DNA of 18,443 nucleotides from an uncultured Ruminococcus sp. (GTDB lineage: Bacteria > Bacillota > Clostridia > Oscillospirales > Ruminococcaceae), in assembly GCA_900545345.1 (NCBI GenBank), contig UQYQ01000028.1, forward strand, positions 1 to 18,443, given 5' to 3'. The position numbers and the translations under genes were made by a program. The notes beneath the pieces were generated by a model that made no database searches, was not told the DNA's origin, and was given only the letters and a program-made list of their open reading frames with translations. Position 1 is the first letter of the stretch. Each line of letters starts with the position of its first letter. Shown piece after piece: positions 7,543-14,745 of this stretch.

Positions 7543-9612
7543 CTACTTACTCGTTTTTGAGTTTGATTTTGATTTATTAGAAGTCTGTTTGTCTGATTTG
7601 CTCTTAACCTTTTCATCAGCAGACTTTTTTGATGTTTTTGAAACAGCTTTTTTTGCTGCCGGCTTCTTGACTGCTGACTTCTTAGCCGCAGATTTCGCAG
7701 CACCTGTTTTTGAAGGCTTTCTTGTTGTTTTTCTGCGCTTAAAATACATAACCGAAAAGGCAGGTATTTCTATTGTAATGGACTGGTCAAAACCATGCAT
7801 TGCAACAGCCTTTGTCTTAACAGGCTTATTGGTCACAGGACTTCCGTCAGCAGAAGTCGAATTAAATACTTCTTCATATGTTCCTTTCTTAGGAACGCCG
7901 AAAGAGTAAATCTCTCGCCCTACAGGAACAAAGTTGCATACAGTAATGATTTCATCACCTTTTTTATCCATTCTCCTGAAAATTATAATGCTCTGCTTAT
8001 AATCATCATTTGAAATCCACGAGAATCCCTCCCATGAAAAATCAATTTCCCAGAATGGTTTATTCTCTTTATAGAAGCGGTTTAAATTTTTAACATATGT
8101 CTGATAGTTCCTGTGATTTTCAAATTCATCAATCATAAACCACTCAAGACCGTTTTCAAAATCCCACTCTCTGAATTGTGCAAACTCACTTCCCATAAAC
8201 AGAAGCTTTTTGCCGGGATGAGCCGTCATATACGCTAAGAAGGCCCTGGCTTGTGCAAATTTCTGGTCTGCTTCGCCGAACATCTTATTGATAAGCGAAC
8301 CTTTTCCGTGCACAACCTCATCATGTGAAATCGGCAATATAAAATTCTCTGAAAAAGCATAGAAGAATGAGAATGTCAGTGCGTTATGATGAAAAGCCCT
8401 GTTTATCGGGTCTTGTGACATATACATCAGCATATCATTCATCCAGCCCATGTTCCATTTAAAATTGAAGCCCAGACCTCCGTCGCTTACCGGCTTTGAA
8501 ACCATAGGCCATGCTGTTGATTCTTCTGCAATCATCATTGCATGAGGGAATTTTCTGAAAACCTCAGTATTGAGCTTTTGTAAAAACTCAATCGCCTCTA
8601 AATTTTCGTTTCCTCCGTTTTTATTAGGAATCCACTGACCGTCTTTTCTGTCATAATCAAGATAAAGCATTGAAGCAACTGCGTCAACTCTGAGTCCGTC
8701 AATATGATATTTTTCAAGCCAGAAAACCGCATTTGAAATCAAGAAAGACTGCACTTCAGATTTGCCGTAATCAAATACCTTCGTTCCCCAAGATAAATGC
8801 TCGCCTTTTCTTGAATCGCTGTATTCGTAACAGGCTTCACCGTCCCAATTGCTGAGTCCTGCTTCGTCTTTCGGAAAATGTGCAGGCACCCAGTCAAGAA
8901 TGACTCCTATATCTGCCTTGTGAAAGCTGTTTATCATGTTCATAAAGTCTTCGGGAGTTCCGAATCTTGAGGTCGGAGCATAGTACCCTATCCCCTGATA
9001 TCCCCATGAGCCGTCATAAGGATACTCTGCAAGCGGCATAAACTCAATATGCGTATATCCCATGTCAATCATATATGGAATTATCTCTTCGGCAAACTGT
9101 GAATACGATAAAAAATTACCGTCCGCATGTTTCTTCCATGAACCTAAATTCACCTCGTAAATATTTATAGGTGAATTCAATATATCCGTATCTTTAATTT
9201 TCTTCTGCCAGACACTGTCTGACCACTTAAATCCGTCAATATCATAAATCTTTGTACCCGTAGCCGGTTTTGTTTCCATATGTTTTCCGTACGGGTCGGC
9301 TTTCATGATTGTACTTCCCGACTTTGTTGTTACACAATACTTATAAGTATCATATTTTTTCAGATTAGGTATAAATACTTCCCATACTTCTGAATCTGCG
9401 ATTTTCTCCATAGGATTTTTGGTTTTATCCCACGAATTGAAATCACCGGTAACCGAAACCGCAGCAGCGTGCGGTGCCCATACCCTGAAAAAATATCCGT
9501 TCTCTCCGTCTTTGTTTCCCTTAACTGAACCGAAAAACTTATAAGCCTCAAAATTTGTTCCCTCATGAAACAAATGTAATGGTGCTTTATAATCTTCAGG
9601 AATTATATTCAT
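7543..9612 (-). CDS. glgB: 1,4-alpha-glucan branching enzyme GlgB with a lysine-rich tail
   Basis: A GH13 branching enzyme that cuts alpha-1,4 chains and re-attaches them by alpha-1,6 links. The 689-residue product has an N-terminal CBM48-type domain (about 38-125: FFRVWAPHAAAVSVTGDFNSW), a TIM barrel with EFMPLAEYPYDGSWGYQ (190-206), DGLRVDAVASML (305-316, nucleophile Asp310), MIAEES (360-365, acid Glu363) and LPISHDEVVHGKGS (426-439, His430-Asp431), and an all-beta C-terminal domain ending at about 624. Residues 626-689 are an unusual basic tail: 21 Lys and 3 Arg against 3 acidic residues, with Ala/Lys/Pro repeats like histone H1. The ATG at 9612 follows GGGGAGG at 9 bases and gives the canonical N-terminus. 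A 42-residue extension to 9738 has no such support. It is the first gene of the glg operon. Confidence 0.95.
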   Translation of the reverse strand: MNIIPEDYKAPLHLFHEGTNFEAYKFFGSVKGNKDGENGYFFRVWAPHAAAVSVTGDFNSWDKTKNPMEKIADSEVWEVFIPNLKKYDTYKYCVTTKSGSTIMKADPYGKHMETKPATGTKIYDIDGFKWSDSVWQKKIKDTDILNSPINIYEVNLGSWKKHADGNFLSYSQFAEEIIPYMIDMGYTHIEFMPLAEYPYDGSWGYQGIGYYAPTSRFGTPEDFMNMINSFHKADIGVILDWVPAHFPKDEAGLSNWDGEACYEYSDSRKGEHLSWGTKVFDYGKSEVQSFLISNAVFWLEKYHIDGLRVDAVASMLYLDYDRKDGQWIPNKNGGNENLEAIEFLQKLNTEVFRKFPHAMMIAEESTAWPMVSKPVSDGGLGFNFKWNMGWMNDMLMYMSQDPINRAFHHNALTFSFFYAFSENFILPISHDEVVHGKGSLINKMFGEADQKFAQARAFLAYMTAHPGKKLLFMGSEFAQFREWDFENGLEWFMIDEFENHRNYQTYVKNLNRFYKENKPFWEIDFSWEGFSWISNDDYKQSIIIFRRMDKKGDEIITVCNFVPVGREIYSFGVPKKGTYEEVFNSTSADGSPVTNKPVKTKAVAMHGFDQSITIEIPAFSVMYFKRRKTTRKPSKTGAAKSAAKKSAVKKPAAKKAVSKTSKKSADEKVKSKSDKQTSNKSKSNSKTSK

Positions 9613-9800
9613 TACATTATACCTCCCCCAACGTGACGCTGGATTCTTTCTGCCTTTGAAAAGTTTTATATAATGTACAGCATATGTGAAACGGCAGGCT
9701 GCACAAAGCAAAAAATTAATTTTCAATTTATAACACAATACACAATTAAATTCGTGCTATTTATTTTGAAAACGAAAAGCTTTGCATCCCGCGTTTATGT

Positions 9801-9848
9801 TTTACTGTGATACGATTATATGCTTTACAGAAAATGCATAACAGTAAA
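9801..9848 (-). repeat. Nested inverted repeat in the glgB leader
   Basis: TTTACTGT (9801-9808) pairs with ACAGTAAA (9841-9848). Inside it TATGC (9819-9823) pairs with GCATA (9836-9840), which directly abuts the outer right arm. In the predicted glgB transcript this forms a bulged hairpin. Function is unknown. Confidence 0.35.
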
Positions 9849-9928
9849 CTATACAAAGCAGAAAAAATATTAAATAAACAATTGCAAACAGACAATCATT
9901 ATTAACTGTCCGTCATTACCTGTTTACT

Positions 9929-9957
9929 ATTTTACACTTTAATAACAATTATTGCAA
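9929..9957 (-). promoter_or_regulatory. Candidate sigma-A promoter for the glg operon
   Basis: Minus-strand TTGCAA (9952-9957) and TAAAAT (9929-9934) are exactly 17 bp apart. It points toward glgB with a leader of about 310 nt. A TATAAT also occurs nearer the gene (minus strand, around 9815-9820) but has no convincing -35, so this assignment is provisional. Confidence 0.4.
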
Positions 9958-10061
9958 TAGTTTTTGTATAAGTTTTATAATTTATACATATATAATAACA
10001 TTTTTTTGTGTAAAATTACCACAAAAATAACGGTATAATGTTAATTTTATTTTCACACTGA

Positions 10062-12338
10062 TTATTTTTTACTTATTTTACTGCAAATCACTGTAATATC
10101 ATCATGCTTTGACACAGTTTCATTGTTTATTGCCGACTCACCTATTTCTCTTGAAATCTCATCAGCGGTCATTTTAGACACTTCTTTTCTGTTTTTCAAA
10201 ACATTTCTTATTGCTCTTTCACTGACTCCGTCACTGCATACTATAATTATATCGTTTTTGAATAGCTTATTTCTGATTTGATTCACACTGGTGTCAGAAA
10301 GTATTCCAAGCGGAAAAGCATAACCCTCTATTTTTTTCAGCTGGCCGTCTCTGTACAAATAACTCGGTCCTGCACCTGCTTTCAAAATGTTCAAATATCC
10401 CCCGCAAAGGTCAAATTCAATCAAATCCAATGTTGCAAAAGATTCCTCCCAGCACTTCACCTGCAAAACAGAATTCAGCAGCTTTACAGTAGTTGCATCT
10501 GATACCCCCGCAGTTAAAAGCTTAGCTGCCAAATTGACGGTAAACATTGAATCCAGTCTTGCCCTGCTTCCTGTTCCCATGCCATCTGAAAGTATTATAT
10601 AGCTTTCCGTATTATTTATTGTGAGCTTTTCAAAATAATCTCCGGAGTGCTGACCGGGAGTGCTTGATGACTGATAAAAACCCTGACTCAAAGAATACTG
10701 CGGACACTCCGAATATTCAAGCCTTGTCGTATCGCCGATTGTGACCTTCCTCGGCATTTCAAGCTCGCATCCGGTAATATCACTGAGTTCTACTGTCAGT
10801 CTTACTATATCAATATTAGATTTCGAGCTGTAAAATATCTCTCCTCTGAGCATTTTTCTTTCGTCAACATAAATACAGGCACGCTGCTGCTCTCCGCCAA
10901 GCCGTTTTATAAGCTCGCTCGCCCTTGACGACAGTCCGACATCTACATTCAGAAGTTTTGATACATCCTGTGAAATGTCATTAAGAACATCTCCCATTGT
11001 TTCAAGCTGAGTTGACAGGAACTCTCTCATTTCACGAAGCTTTCTTGATGAGCTTTGTTCAAACAGCATATTTGTATACATCAAATTATATGTATTTGCA
11101 ATTAATTCTTTTCTTATACATTCAGGCATTTTTTTGTCTATATCTTCTTCACACAGCTTTTCCATACATGCGATTTTTCTTTGCAGCTGTGTAAATACGC
11201 TTTTGGTTTCGCACTCTTTTCTCTGCCAGCATATTGCATTCATCGGACATTCTCTGCATACACTGTCTTTAACAAGCCTTCCTAGCTGAGTCGGCGTAAC
11301 CTTTTTTTCCATTGCCTCTGTAACTGTGGAAATCTGATTTTTCACATCGGACAAGGCACTTGACGCAAATGAAAGCTTCGATGAAACCGTTTCGTTGGAA
11401 ATCTCCGAAGCTTTGTTTGTTCCGCCGACAAGCTTTAACGCCCCTGTTATTTTTCCCTCAGGCACAGCAAGATAAATTACCGCTCCTGCTATTAAATCCG
11501 CAAATAATTTGAATGTGTCGGGGTTCATTCCGATCGTAACCAGCGATATAAGTGAAACTCCGATAAAAACAATAATAATTGCGGCAATTCCGAATGATGC
11601 AAATGCACCGCAGATAAGTCCCGATGTTGCAAGCAAAAGAGTATTCTTTGCAAGATCGGGTGCACACAATATTACTCCGCAGGTGGCTAAGGCCCCGCAA
11701 ACCGCACCTCCTATATGCTTATATCTGTTTATGGCAAAAAGCATTACAACCACACCAAATGCCCGTCCCAAATTAATTCCCAAAAGCGATACAGAAGTTA
11801 AAGTGGCAACAAGCATAACATATAAAATGCTAAGCCCTATTCCATTGAGCCCCTTGATAACTATAATTCCTGTCTTTTTATAGTTCTCATAGCAGTATTT
11901 TGAAAAGAACACTAAGAAAAAACACAGTGCCGCCGCAAACGTTCTGTATATAATGATTTCATTTCTTGCAGGCATTACAAGGCTCAGCAGTGCACCGAAA
12001 AATAAAGTTACGGAACCTGACAAAACCGCAAGAGAAAACGGTGAGTGATTATATGTTCGAGGGAATATAAAAGTCTTTATTACCACTATTGCTGCCATGG
12101 CACATATACTCGGTATTCCCTCTGAAAGATTACCGTTTATTATGTATGAAAGTGCGGCCGCAATGAATGCCGGAATTGAACTTGAACCCGATATTGATAC
12201 AATCACAATATTCACCGGTGAGTTGAATCCCAATATGTTCCCCATGCTTGAGATATACCCCAAAACCATTGCCAGTCCCATGAGAGAAAAGCTTTTTATT
12301 TTCGCCTCGTTTTTTTCTAAAACCTGAAAATTTAACAT
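10062..12338 (-). CDS. spoIIE: Stage II sporulation protein E, PP2C phosphatase SpoIIE
   Basis: SpoIIE sits at the asymmetric division septum, dephosphorylates the anti-anti-sigma factor SpoIIAA and so releases sigma-F in the forespore. Residues about 15-300 form multiple hydrophobic helices (roughly ten). A central region carries the cysteine cluster CRECPMNAICWQRKEC (361-376), then a helical linker. The PP2C domain (about 540-758) has LSDGMGTGSRA (583-593, metal Asp585), GAGPS (655-659), CSDGVSE (701-707, Asp703) and KHDDITVIC (744-752). The start at 12338 is preceded by GGTGATAGGG, matching the anti-Shine-Dalgarno well. The ATG at 12350 (GGAG, 5-base spacer) is nearly as good. The TTG at 12434 has no ribosome binding site and is rejected. 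At 758 residues the length is slightly below B. subtilis SpoIIE. Confidence 0.93.
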   Translation of the reverse strand: MLNFQVLEKNEAKIKSFSLMGLAMVLGYISSMGNILGFNSPVNIVIVSISGSSSIPAFIAAALSYIINGNLSEGIPSICAMAAIVVIKTFIFPRTYNHSPFSLAVLSGSVTLFFGALLSLVMPARNEIIIYRTFAAALCFFLVFFSKYCYENYKKTGIIVIKGLNGIGLSILYVMLVATLTSVSLLGINLGRAFGVVVMLFAINRYKHIGGAVCGALATCGVILCAPDLAKNTLLLATSGLICGAFASFGIAAIIIVFIGVSLISLVTIGMNPDTFKLFADLIAGAVIYLAVPEGKITGALKLVGGTNKASEISNETVSSKLSFASSALSDVKNQISTVTEAMEKKVTPTQLGRLVKDSVCRECPMNAICWQRKECETKSVFTQLQRKIACMEKLCEEDIDKKMPECIRKELIANTYNLMYTNMLFEQSSSRKLREMREFLSTQLETMGDVLNDISQDVSKLLNVDVGLSSRASELIKRLGGEQQRACIYVDERKMLRGEIFYSSKSNIDIVRLTVELSDITGCELEMPRKVTIGDTTRLEYSECPQYSLSQGFYQSSSTPGQHSGDYFEKLTINNTESYIILSDGMGTGSRARLDSMFTVNLAAKLLTAGVSDATTVKLLNSVLQVKCWEESFATLDLIEFDLCGGYLNILKAGAGPSYLYRDGQLKKIEGYAFPLGILSDTSVNQIRNKLFKNDIIIVCSDGVSERAIRNVLKNRKEVSKMTADEISREIGESAINNETVSKHDDITVICSKISKK

Positions 12339-12396
12339 CCCTATCACCATATGTACTCCAAAATTTCTACACACCAATATGTTATCGGTAGATATT

Positions 12397-12433
12397 TTTA
12401 TATTACATTGTTCATGATAGGAAAAATGTCGCA
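12397..12433 (-). promoter_or_regulatory. Possible Spo0A-type promoter of spoIIE
   Basis: A TATAAA (minus strand, 12397-12402) lies about 50 bp upstream of the spoIIE start and has no consensus -35. A 0A-box-like TGTCGCA (plus strand, 12427-12433; consensus TGTCGAA, one mismatch) lies 25-31 bp further upstream, where Spo0A binds at its activated sigma-A promoters. B. subtilis spoIIE is Spo0A-dependent. With one imperfect box this remains a suggestion. Confidence 0.25.
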
Positions 12434-12486
12434 AACAGCGTATTACAATTTGTTCAAGATTTTATTGTTTTTCGCCAATATTTATA

Positions 12487-12675
12487 TTATATTTTATCGG
12501 AATTAAAATCTATAGCCCCGTTTCGCTCTTCGTATTCTCTGATACACCTGCGTATTAAATACAATATCTGCGAATTAGCCGAGCGCCCCTCGTAATTTGA
12601 TACATAATGCAACTCATCAAGCAGTTTCGGCTCAATTCTCAATGTCAGATTTCTGGTTTTTTTGTACTTATTCAT
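12487..12675 (-). CDS. Arc-like ribbon-helix-helix DNA-binding protein
   Basis: A 62-residue basic protein with the ribbon-helix-helix fold of Arc/MetJ-type repressors. The strand TRNLTLRIEPK (7-17) should insert into the DNA major groove, followed by helix A (LLDELHYVSNYE), a turn GRSANSQ (30-36) closely like GRSVNSE of phage P22 Arc, and helix B (ILYLIRRCIREYEERN). Such proteins bind as dimers of dimers and are often autorepressors or antitoxins. No toxin gene adjoins it: the next gene downstream is spoIIE (about 150 bp away) and the divergent neighbour is an XRE regulator. The start has GCAGGTG 5 bases before the ATG. Target genes are unknown; the shared intergenic region is the obvious first candidate. 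Confidence 0.8.
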   Translation of the reverse strand: MNKYKKTRNLTLRIEPKLLDELHYVSNYEGRSANSQILYLIRRCIREYEERNGAIDFNSDKI

Positions 12676-12712
12676 TTTAACACCTGCTTTATTATCATCA
12701 TCTTGATTTATT

Positions 12713-12729
12713 TATACAATTATATCATA
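12713..12729 (-). promoter_or_regulatory. Extended -10 promoter core of the RHH gene, copied at the XRE gene
   Basis: On the minus strand TATGATATAATTGTATA contains TGA-TATAAT (-10 at 12719-12724), an extended -10. The identical 17-mer lies on the plus strand at 12914-12930 in front of the XRE gene. No good -35 is present 17 bp upstream, consistent with dependence on the extended -10. Confidence 0.55.
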
Positions 12730-12745
12730 GTTGAAGCGAATACTG

Positions 12746-12774
12746 CTGACTACAGTACAAAATCGGGGTATAAT
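12746..12774 (+). promoter_or_regulatory. Candidate distal promoter toward the XRE gene
   Basis: CTGACT (12746-12751, four of six matches to TTGACA) is 17 bp from a perfect TATAAT (12769-12774). It would give a leader of about 175 nt that crosses all three inverted repeats before the XRE start. Confidence 0.35.
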
Positions 12775-12842
12775 TTCACCTATGTTTTCAATTAATCTTT
12801 CTTTATTTTGTAAAATAACTTTCATAATACCACAAAAGTTTT

Positions 12843-12915
12843 TACATAATATATTATGTATATAAACTAATTATACATAAAATAATATGTATGTCAATAC
12901 ATAATTTAATATGTA
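12843..12915. promoter_or_regulatory. Three 18-bp operator-like inverted repeats (TACATA-N6-TATGTA)
   Basis: The pattern TACATA, six bases, TATGTA occurs exactly three times: 12843-12860 (spacer ATATAT, a perfect palindrome), 12874-12891 (AAATAA) and 12898-12915 (ATTTAA). Centres are 31 and 24 bp apart. The third copy ends four bases before the TATAAT of the XRE promoter, so protein bound there would block it. The likely ligand is the XRE protein itself; the RHH protein is the alternative. Confidence 0.65.
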
Positions 12916-12930
12916 TGATATAATTGTATA
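12914..12930 (+). promoter_or_regulatory. Extended -10 promoter core of the XRE gene
   Basis: TATGATATAATTGTATA on the plus strand has TGA-TATAAT with -10 at 12919-12924, and overlaps the last two bases of the third operator-like repeat. It is the exact inverted copy of the core in front of the RHH gene (12713-12729). Confidence 0.55.
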
Positions 12931-12955
12931 TATTAACGAAAATGCAGGTGGTTTT

Positions 12956-13177
12956 ATGGCACTATATACAAGATTGAAAGATTTGAGAGAAGATAAAGAA
13001 TTAAAACAAAGTGAAATAGCCGATATGCTAAAAATATCGCAGCAGCACTACAGCTTAATCGAAACCGGAAAAATTGAAACGACATTTGATAAAATAATAA
13101 AGCTGGCAAAATTTTATGATGTTTCAATTGACTATATAGCAGGACTGACAAATGAAAAACGAAGGTATAAAGACTGA
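12956..13177 (+). CDS. XRE/Cro-type HTH transcriptional regulator
   Basis: A 73-residue single-domain helix-turn-helix protein of the XRE (lambda Cro/C1) family: LKDLREDKELKQSEIADML (8-26) contains helices 1 and 2, ISQQHYSLIETGK (28-40) is the recognition region, and TFDKIIKLAKFYDVSIDYIAGLT (43-65) packs the C-terminal helices. Length and the ending ...IDYIAGLT are typical of small clostridial XRE regulators. The start at 12956 follows AGGTGG at 5 bases, whereas an upstream in-frame ATG at 12911 lies inside the third operator-like repeat. It is the only complete rightward gene in the window and is divergent from the RHH gene. Autoregulation through the repeats at 12843-12915 is inferred. Confidence 0.85.
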   Translation: MALYTRLKDLREDKELKQSEIADMLKISQQHYSLIETGKIETTFDKIIKLAKFYDVSIDYIAGLTNEKRRYKD

Positions 13178-13185
13178 TAACAGAC

Positions 13186-13212
13186 AAAAACTGACCGTTT
13201 CTCAACAGTCAG
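13186..13212 (-). terminator. Rho-independent terminator of the nitroreductase operon
   Basis: On the minus strand CTGACTGTT and AACGGTCAG form a 9-bp stem (one G-U pair) closed by a GAGA tetraloop and followed directly by TTTTTG. It lies about 50 bp downstream of the nitroreductase stop and close behind the converging XRE gene. Confidence 0.8.
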
Positions 13213-13262
13213 CCCTTATAAATATACAAGAAAATATTTTAATTCAATAGCCGTAATTAATA

Positions 13263-13925
13263 TTAAGCATTGAATATTTTTCTTCCCGTTCCAACTTCAA
13301 AATGATACATAGCAATACCAAGATCAACCTTTGAATAAAATCCTCCTGTTGACTTCGCCGAAACCTTATTTCCACTCAACGAAAACAAAAACTTCTGCTG
13401 ATTCATAGCGGTAGGAGCAAGCATGGCACACTCCATTCCTTTTCTAAACCATTCGGGCATTTCACCATTTATATCGCAAAGCTGTTCGATTGGCTTGCTC
13501 TTATGTGCAGTTCCCTGCGTTTGTCCGTATCCCAGAGACAGTACACACACAAGCTTTTCTCCCTTATCAACAACACATTTGCTTTTTCTCTTGCTGAATG
13601 TCATAGCAACCCAACAAGTGTTAAGCCCAAGCTGCTGTGCCTTTAATGCAATACGCTCCCCATAGTAACCGAGCTTTTCATCAAGGTTCGGAGATTTTTT
13701 TCCAATCAGTGCAATATAATTTTTTACACCGCTGAATTTTCCGTAATGAGCCATGAAACCGCTGAATGCTTCAGGTTCTTCTGTAACAAGCTGAATATGC
13801 AATCCGCTTTCCCTATTGCATTCCGAAATTTCTGACTTGATTTCATTAATAGTGTCAATCGGTATTGGTTTATCCAAATAGCTTCTTACCGAGTGACGAT
13901 TTCTGATTGCTTCATTAATATCCAT
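13263..13925 (-). CDS. Nitroreductase-family flavoprotein (TM1586 type)
   Basis: A 220-residue FMN-dependent oxidoreductase-like protein. RNRHSVRSYLDKPI (8-21) is the N-terminal FMN-phosphate segment of nitroreductases. GYYGERIALKAQQLGLNTCWVAM (within 86-108) matches the central helix and strand of the family. APTAMNQQKFLF (170-181) resembles the APSxxNxQPW block, which usually lies near the N-terminus but here falls in the C-terminal half. I associate this arrangement with the putative TM nitroreductase group (TM1586-like). The physiological substrate is unknown. AAGGAG precedes the ATG, and the gene follows the TSUP permease after 21 bp, so it is the last gene of the arsR operon. A redox role linked to the exported or imported compound is inferred from context only. 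Confidence 0.82.
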   Translation of the reverse strand: MDINEAIRNRHSVRSYLDKPIPIDTINEIKSEISECNRESGLHIQLVTEEPEAFSGFMAHYGKFSGVKNYIALIGKKSPNLDEKLGYYGERIALKAQQLGLNTCWVAMTFSKRKSKCVVDKGEKLVCVLSLGYGQTQGTAHKSKPIEQLCDINGEMPEWFRKGMECAMLAPTAMNQQKFLFSLSGNKVSAKSTGGFYSKVDLGIAMYHFEVGTGRKIFNA

Positions 13926-13946
13926 GTTAATTACTCCTTATTATAA

Positions 13947-14714
13947 TTATATTTTATTAACTATAATCATTACAACTCCAAGTATTGTTAAGACTGCTCC
14001 TGTAGCACGGTTTAAAGTTTTAGGCTCTGCCTTATTAGCAAATTTAGCTGCGATTCTCGCCCATAATAACGTCGACAGAACACAAAAAGCAAGAACTGAA
14101 ATATCGGGAATTCCGCCAATTACAAAATGAGACGCAGCCCCTGTAAGTGCAGTAAACGCCATAATAAACACACTTGTGCCGACTGCGGTTTTCAGCTCAT
14201 AACCCAATACAGTCGTAAGAATGAGAAGCATCATCATTCCTCCCCCTGCACCTACAAAGCCGCAAATAAGTCCTATTATGATTCCGCAGACAACAGATTG
14301 TATAATTCTCTTTTTTGCTGATACTTTCTGCATTTTTTCTTTGGTTGTCATAACCGGCTTTACAATAAACTTTATGCCCAGCAACAAAGTCATAATCATT
14401 GAAAATGTTCCCATAGTTGCCGATGGCAGCAGGCTTGCCAGCATACTTCCGACAAAAGTGAAAATCAGCACTGTGAACATCATTACAAGACCGTTTTTAA
14501 TATCCAGATTTTTATTCTTATGATAGGTATAAGCCGACACTCCGCTTGCAAGAACATCACTTGCCAATGCAATTCCTACTGCCTGATAAGCAGGAACATC
14601 AAGAAAAGTTATAAGCATAGGACTTATTACTGCCGCTGCACTCATTCCTGCAAATCCTGTTCCTAGCCCTGCACCTATTCCTGCAATAAAGCAAATTAAA
14701 AATTCAAATAGCAT
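13947..14714 (-). CDS. TSUP-family (TauE/SafE) membrane permease
   Basis: A 255-residue polytopic membrane protein with about eight hydrophobic helices arranged as two homologous halves. Each half opens with a glycine-rich helix: GIGAGLGTGFAG (12-23) and GLICGFVGAGGGMMML in the second half. This is the TauE/SafE/YfcA/DUF81 signature. Family members move sulfite, sulfoacetate, thiosulfate, taurine-derived sulfonates or other small anions. The substrate here is not visible from sequence. AAGGAGGAAAT precedes the ATG. The gene lies 31 bp after arsR and 21 bp before the nitroreductase, which points to an ArsR-controlled transport and redox module, possibly for sulfur compounds. Confidence 0.88.
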   Translation of the reverse strand: MLFEFLICFIAGIGAGLGTGFAGMSAAAVISPMLITFLDVPAYQAVGIALASDVLASGVSAYTYHKNKNLDIKNGLVMMFTVLIFTFVGSMLASLLPSATMGTFSMIMTLLLGIKFIVKPVMTTKEKMQKVSAKKRIIQSVVCGIIIGLICGFVGAGGGMMMLLILTTVLGYELKTAVGTSVFIMAFTALTGAASHFVIGGIPDISVLAFCVLSTLLWARIAAKFANKAEPKTLNRATGAVLTILGVVMIIVNKI

Positions 14715-14745
14715 ATTTCCTCCTTAATATCATAAGCATAGATTT

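Larger units (their letters stand above)
9613..10061. other. Intergenic region upstream of glgB
   Basis: This 449-bp AT-rich stretch between spoIIE and glgB contains no gene I can support. It holds a promoter-like sequence (9929-9957), a nested inverted repeat in the predicted leader (9801-9848), a weak AT hairpin near the spoIIE stop (TTTTTGTG at 10003-10010 with CACAAAAA at 10020-10027), and the glgB ribosome binding site. The hairpin lacks a following U-tract and is not called as a terminator. A leader of about 310 nt is long enough for post-transcriptional control, but I recognise no riboswitch. Confidence 0.5.

Noticed and set aside
7589..7909. 106-codon plus-strand open frame
   Set aside because: It is antisense to the lysine/alanine-rich 3' end of glgB; its Phe/Ala repeats are the complement of Lys/Ala codons.
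9613..9738. 42-residue N-terminal extension of GlgB
   Set aside because: It has no family similarity or ribosome binding site, whereas the ATG at 9612 has GGGGAGG upstream and yields the normal GlgB N-terminus.
11509..11883. 124-codon plus-strand open frame
   Set aside because: It lies antisense within the membrane region of spoIIE, lacks a ribosome binding site, and its composition is explained as the complement of hydrophobic codons.
12339..12434. TTG start for spoIIE at 12434
   Set aside because: There is no ribosome binding site. The ATGs at 12350 and 12338 both have one, and the extension is not hydrophobic like the rest of the N-terminus.
12843..12915. CRISPR-like or phage attachment repeat
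   Set aside because: There are only three short palindromic copies with unequal spacing, no cas or integrase genes, and the position at a promoter favours operators.
12487..13177. Toxin-antitoxin system
   Set aside because: RHH and XRE proteins can be antitoxins, but both genes here encode DNA-binding proteins, they are divergent, and no toxin-like gene adjoins either.
13423..14523. Several plus-strand frames opposite the nitroreductase and permease genes
   Set aside because: They are complements of well-supported minus-strand genes with ribosome binding sites and family motifs.
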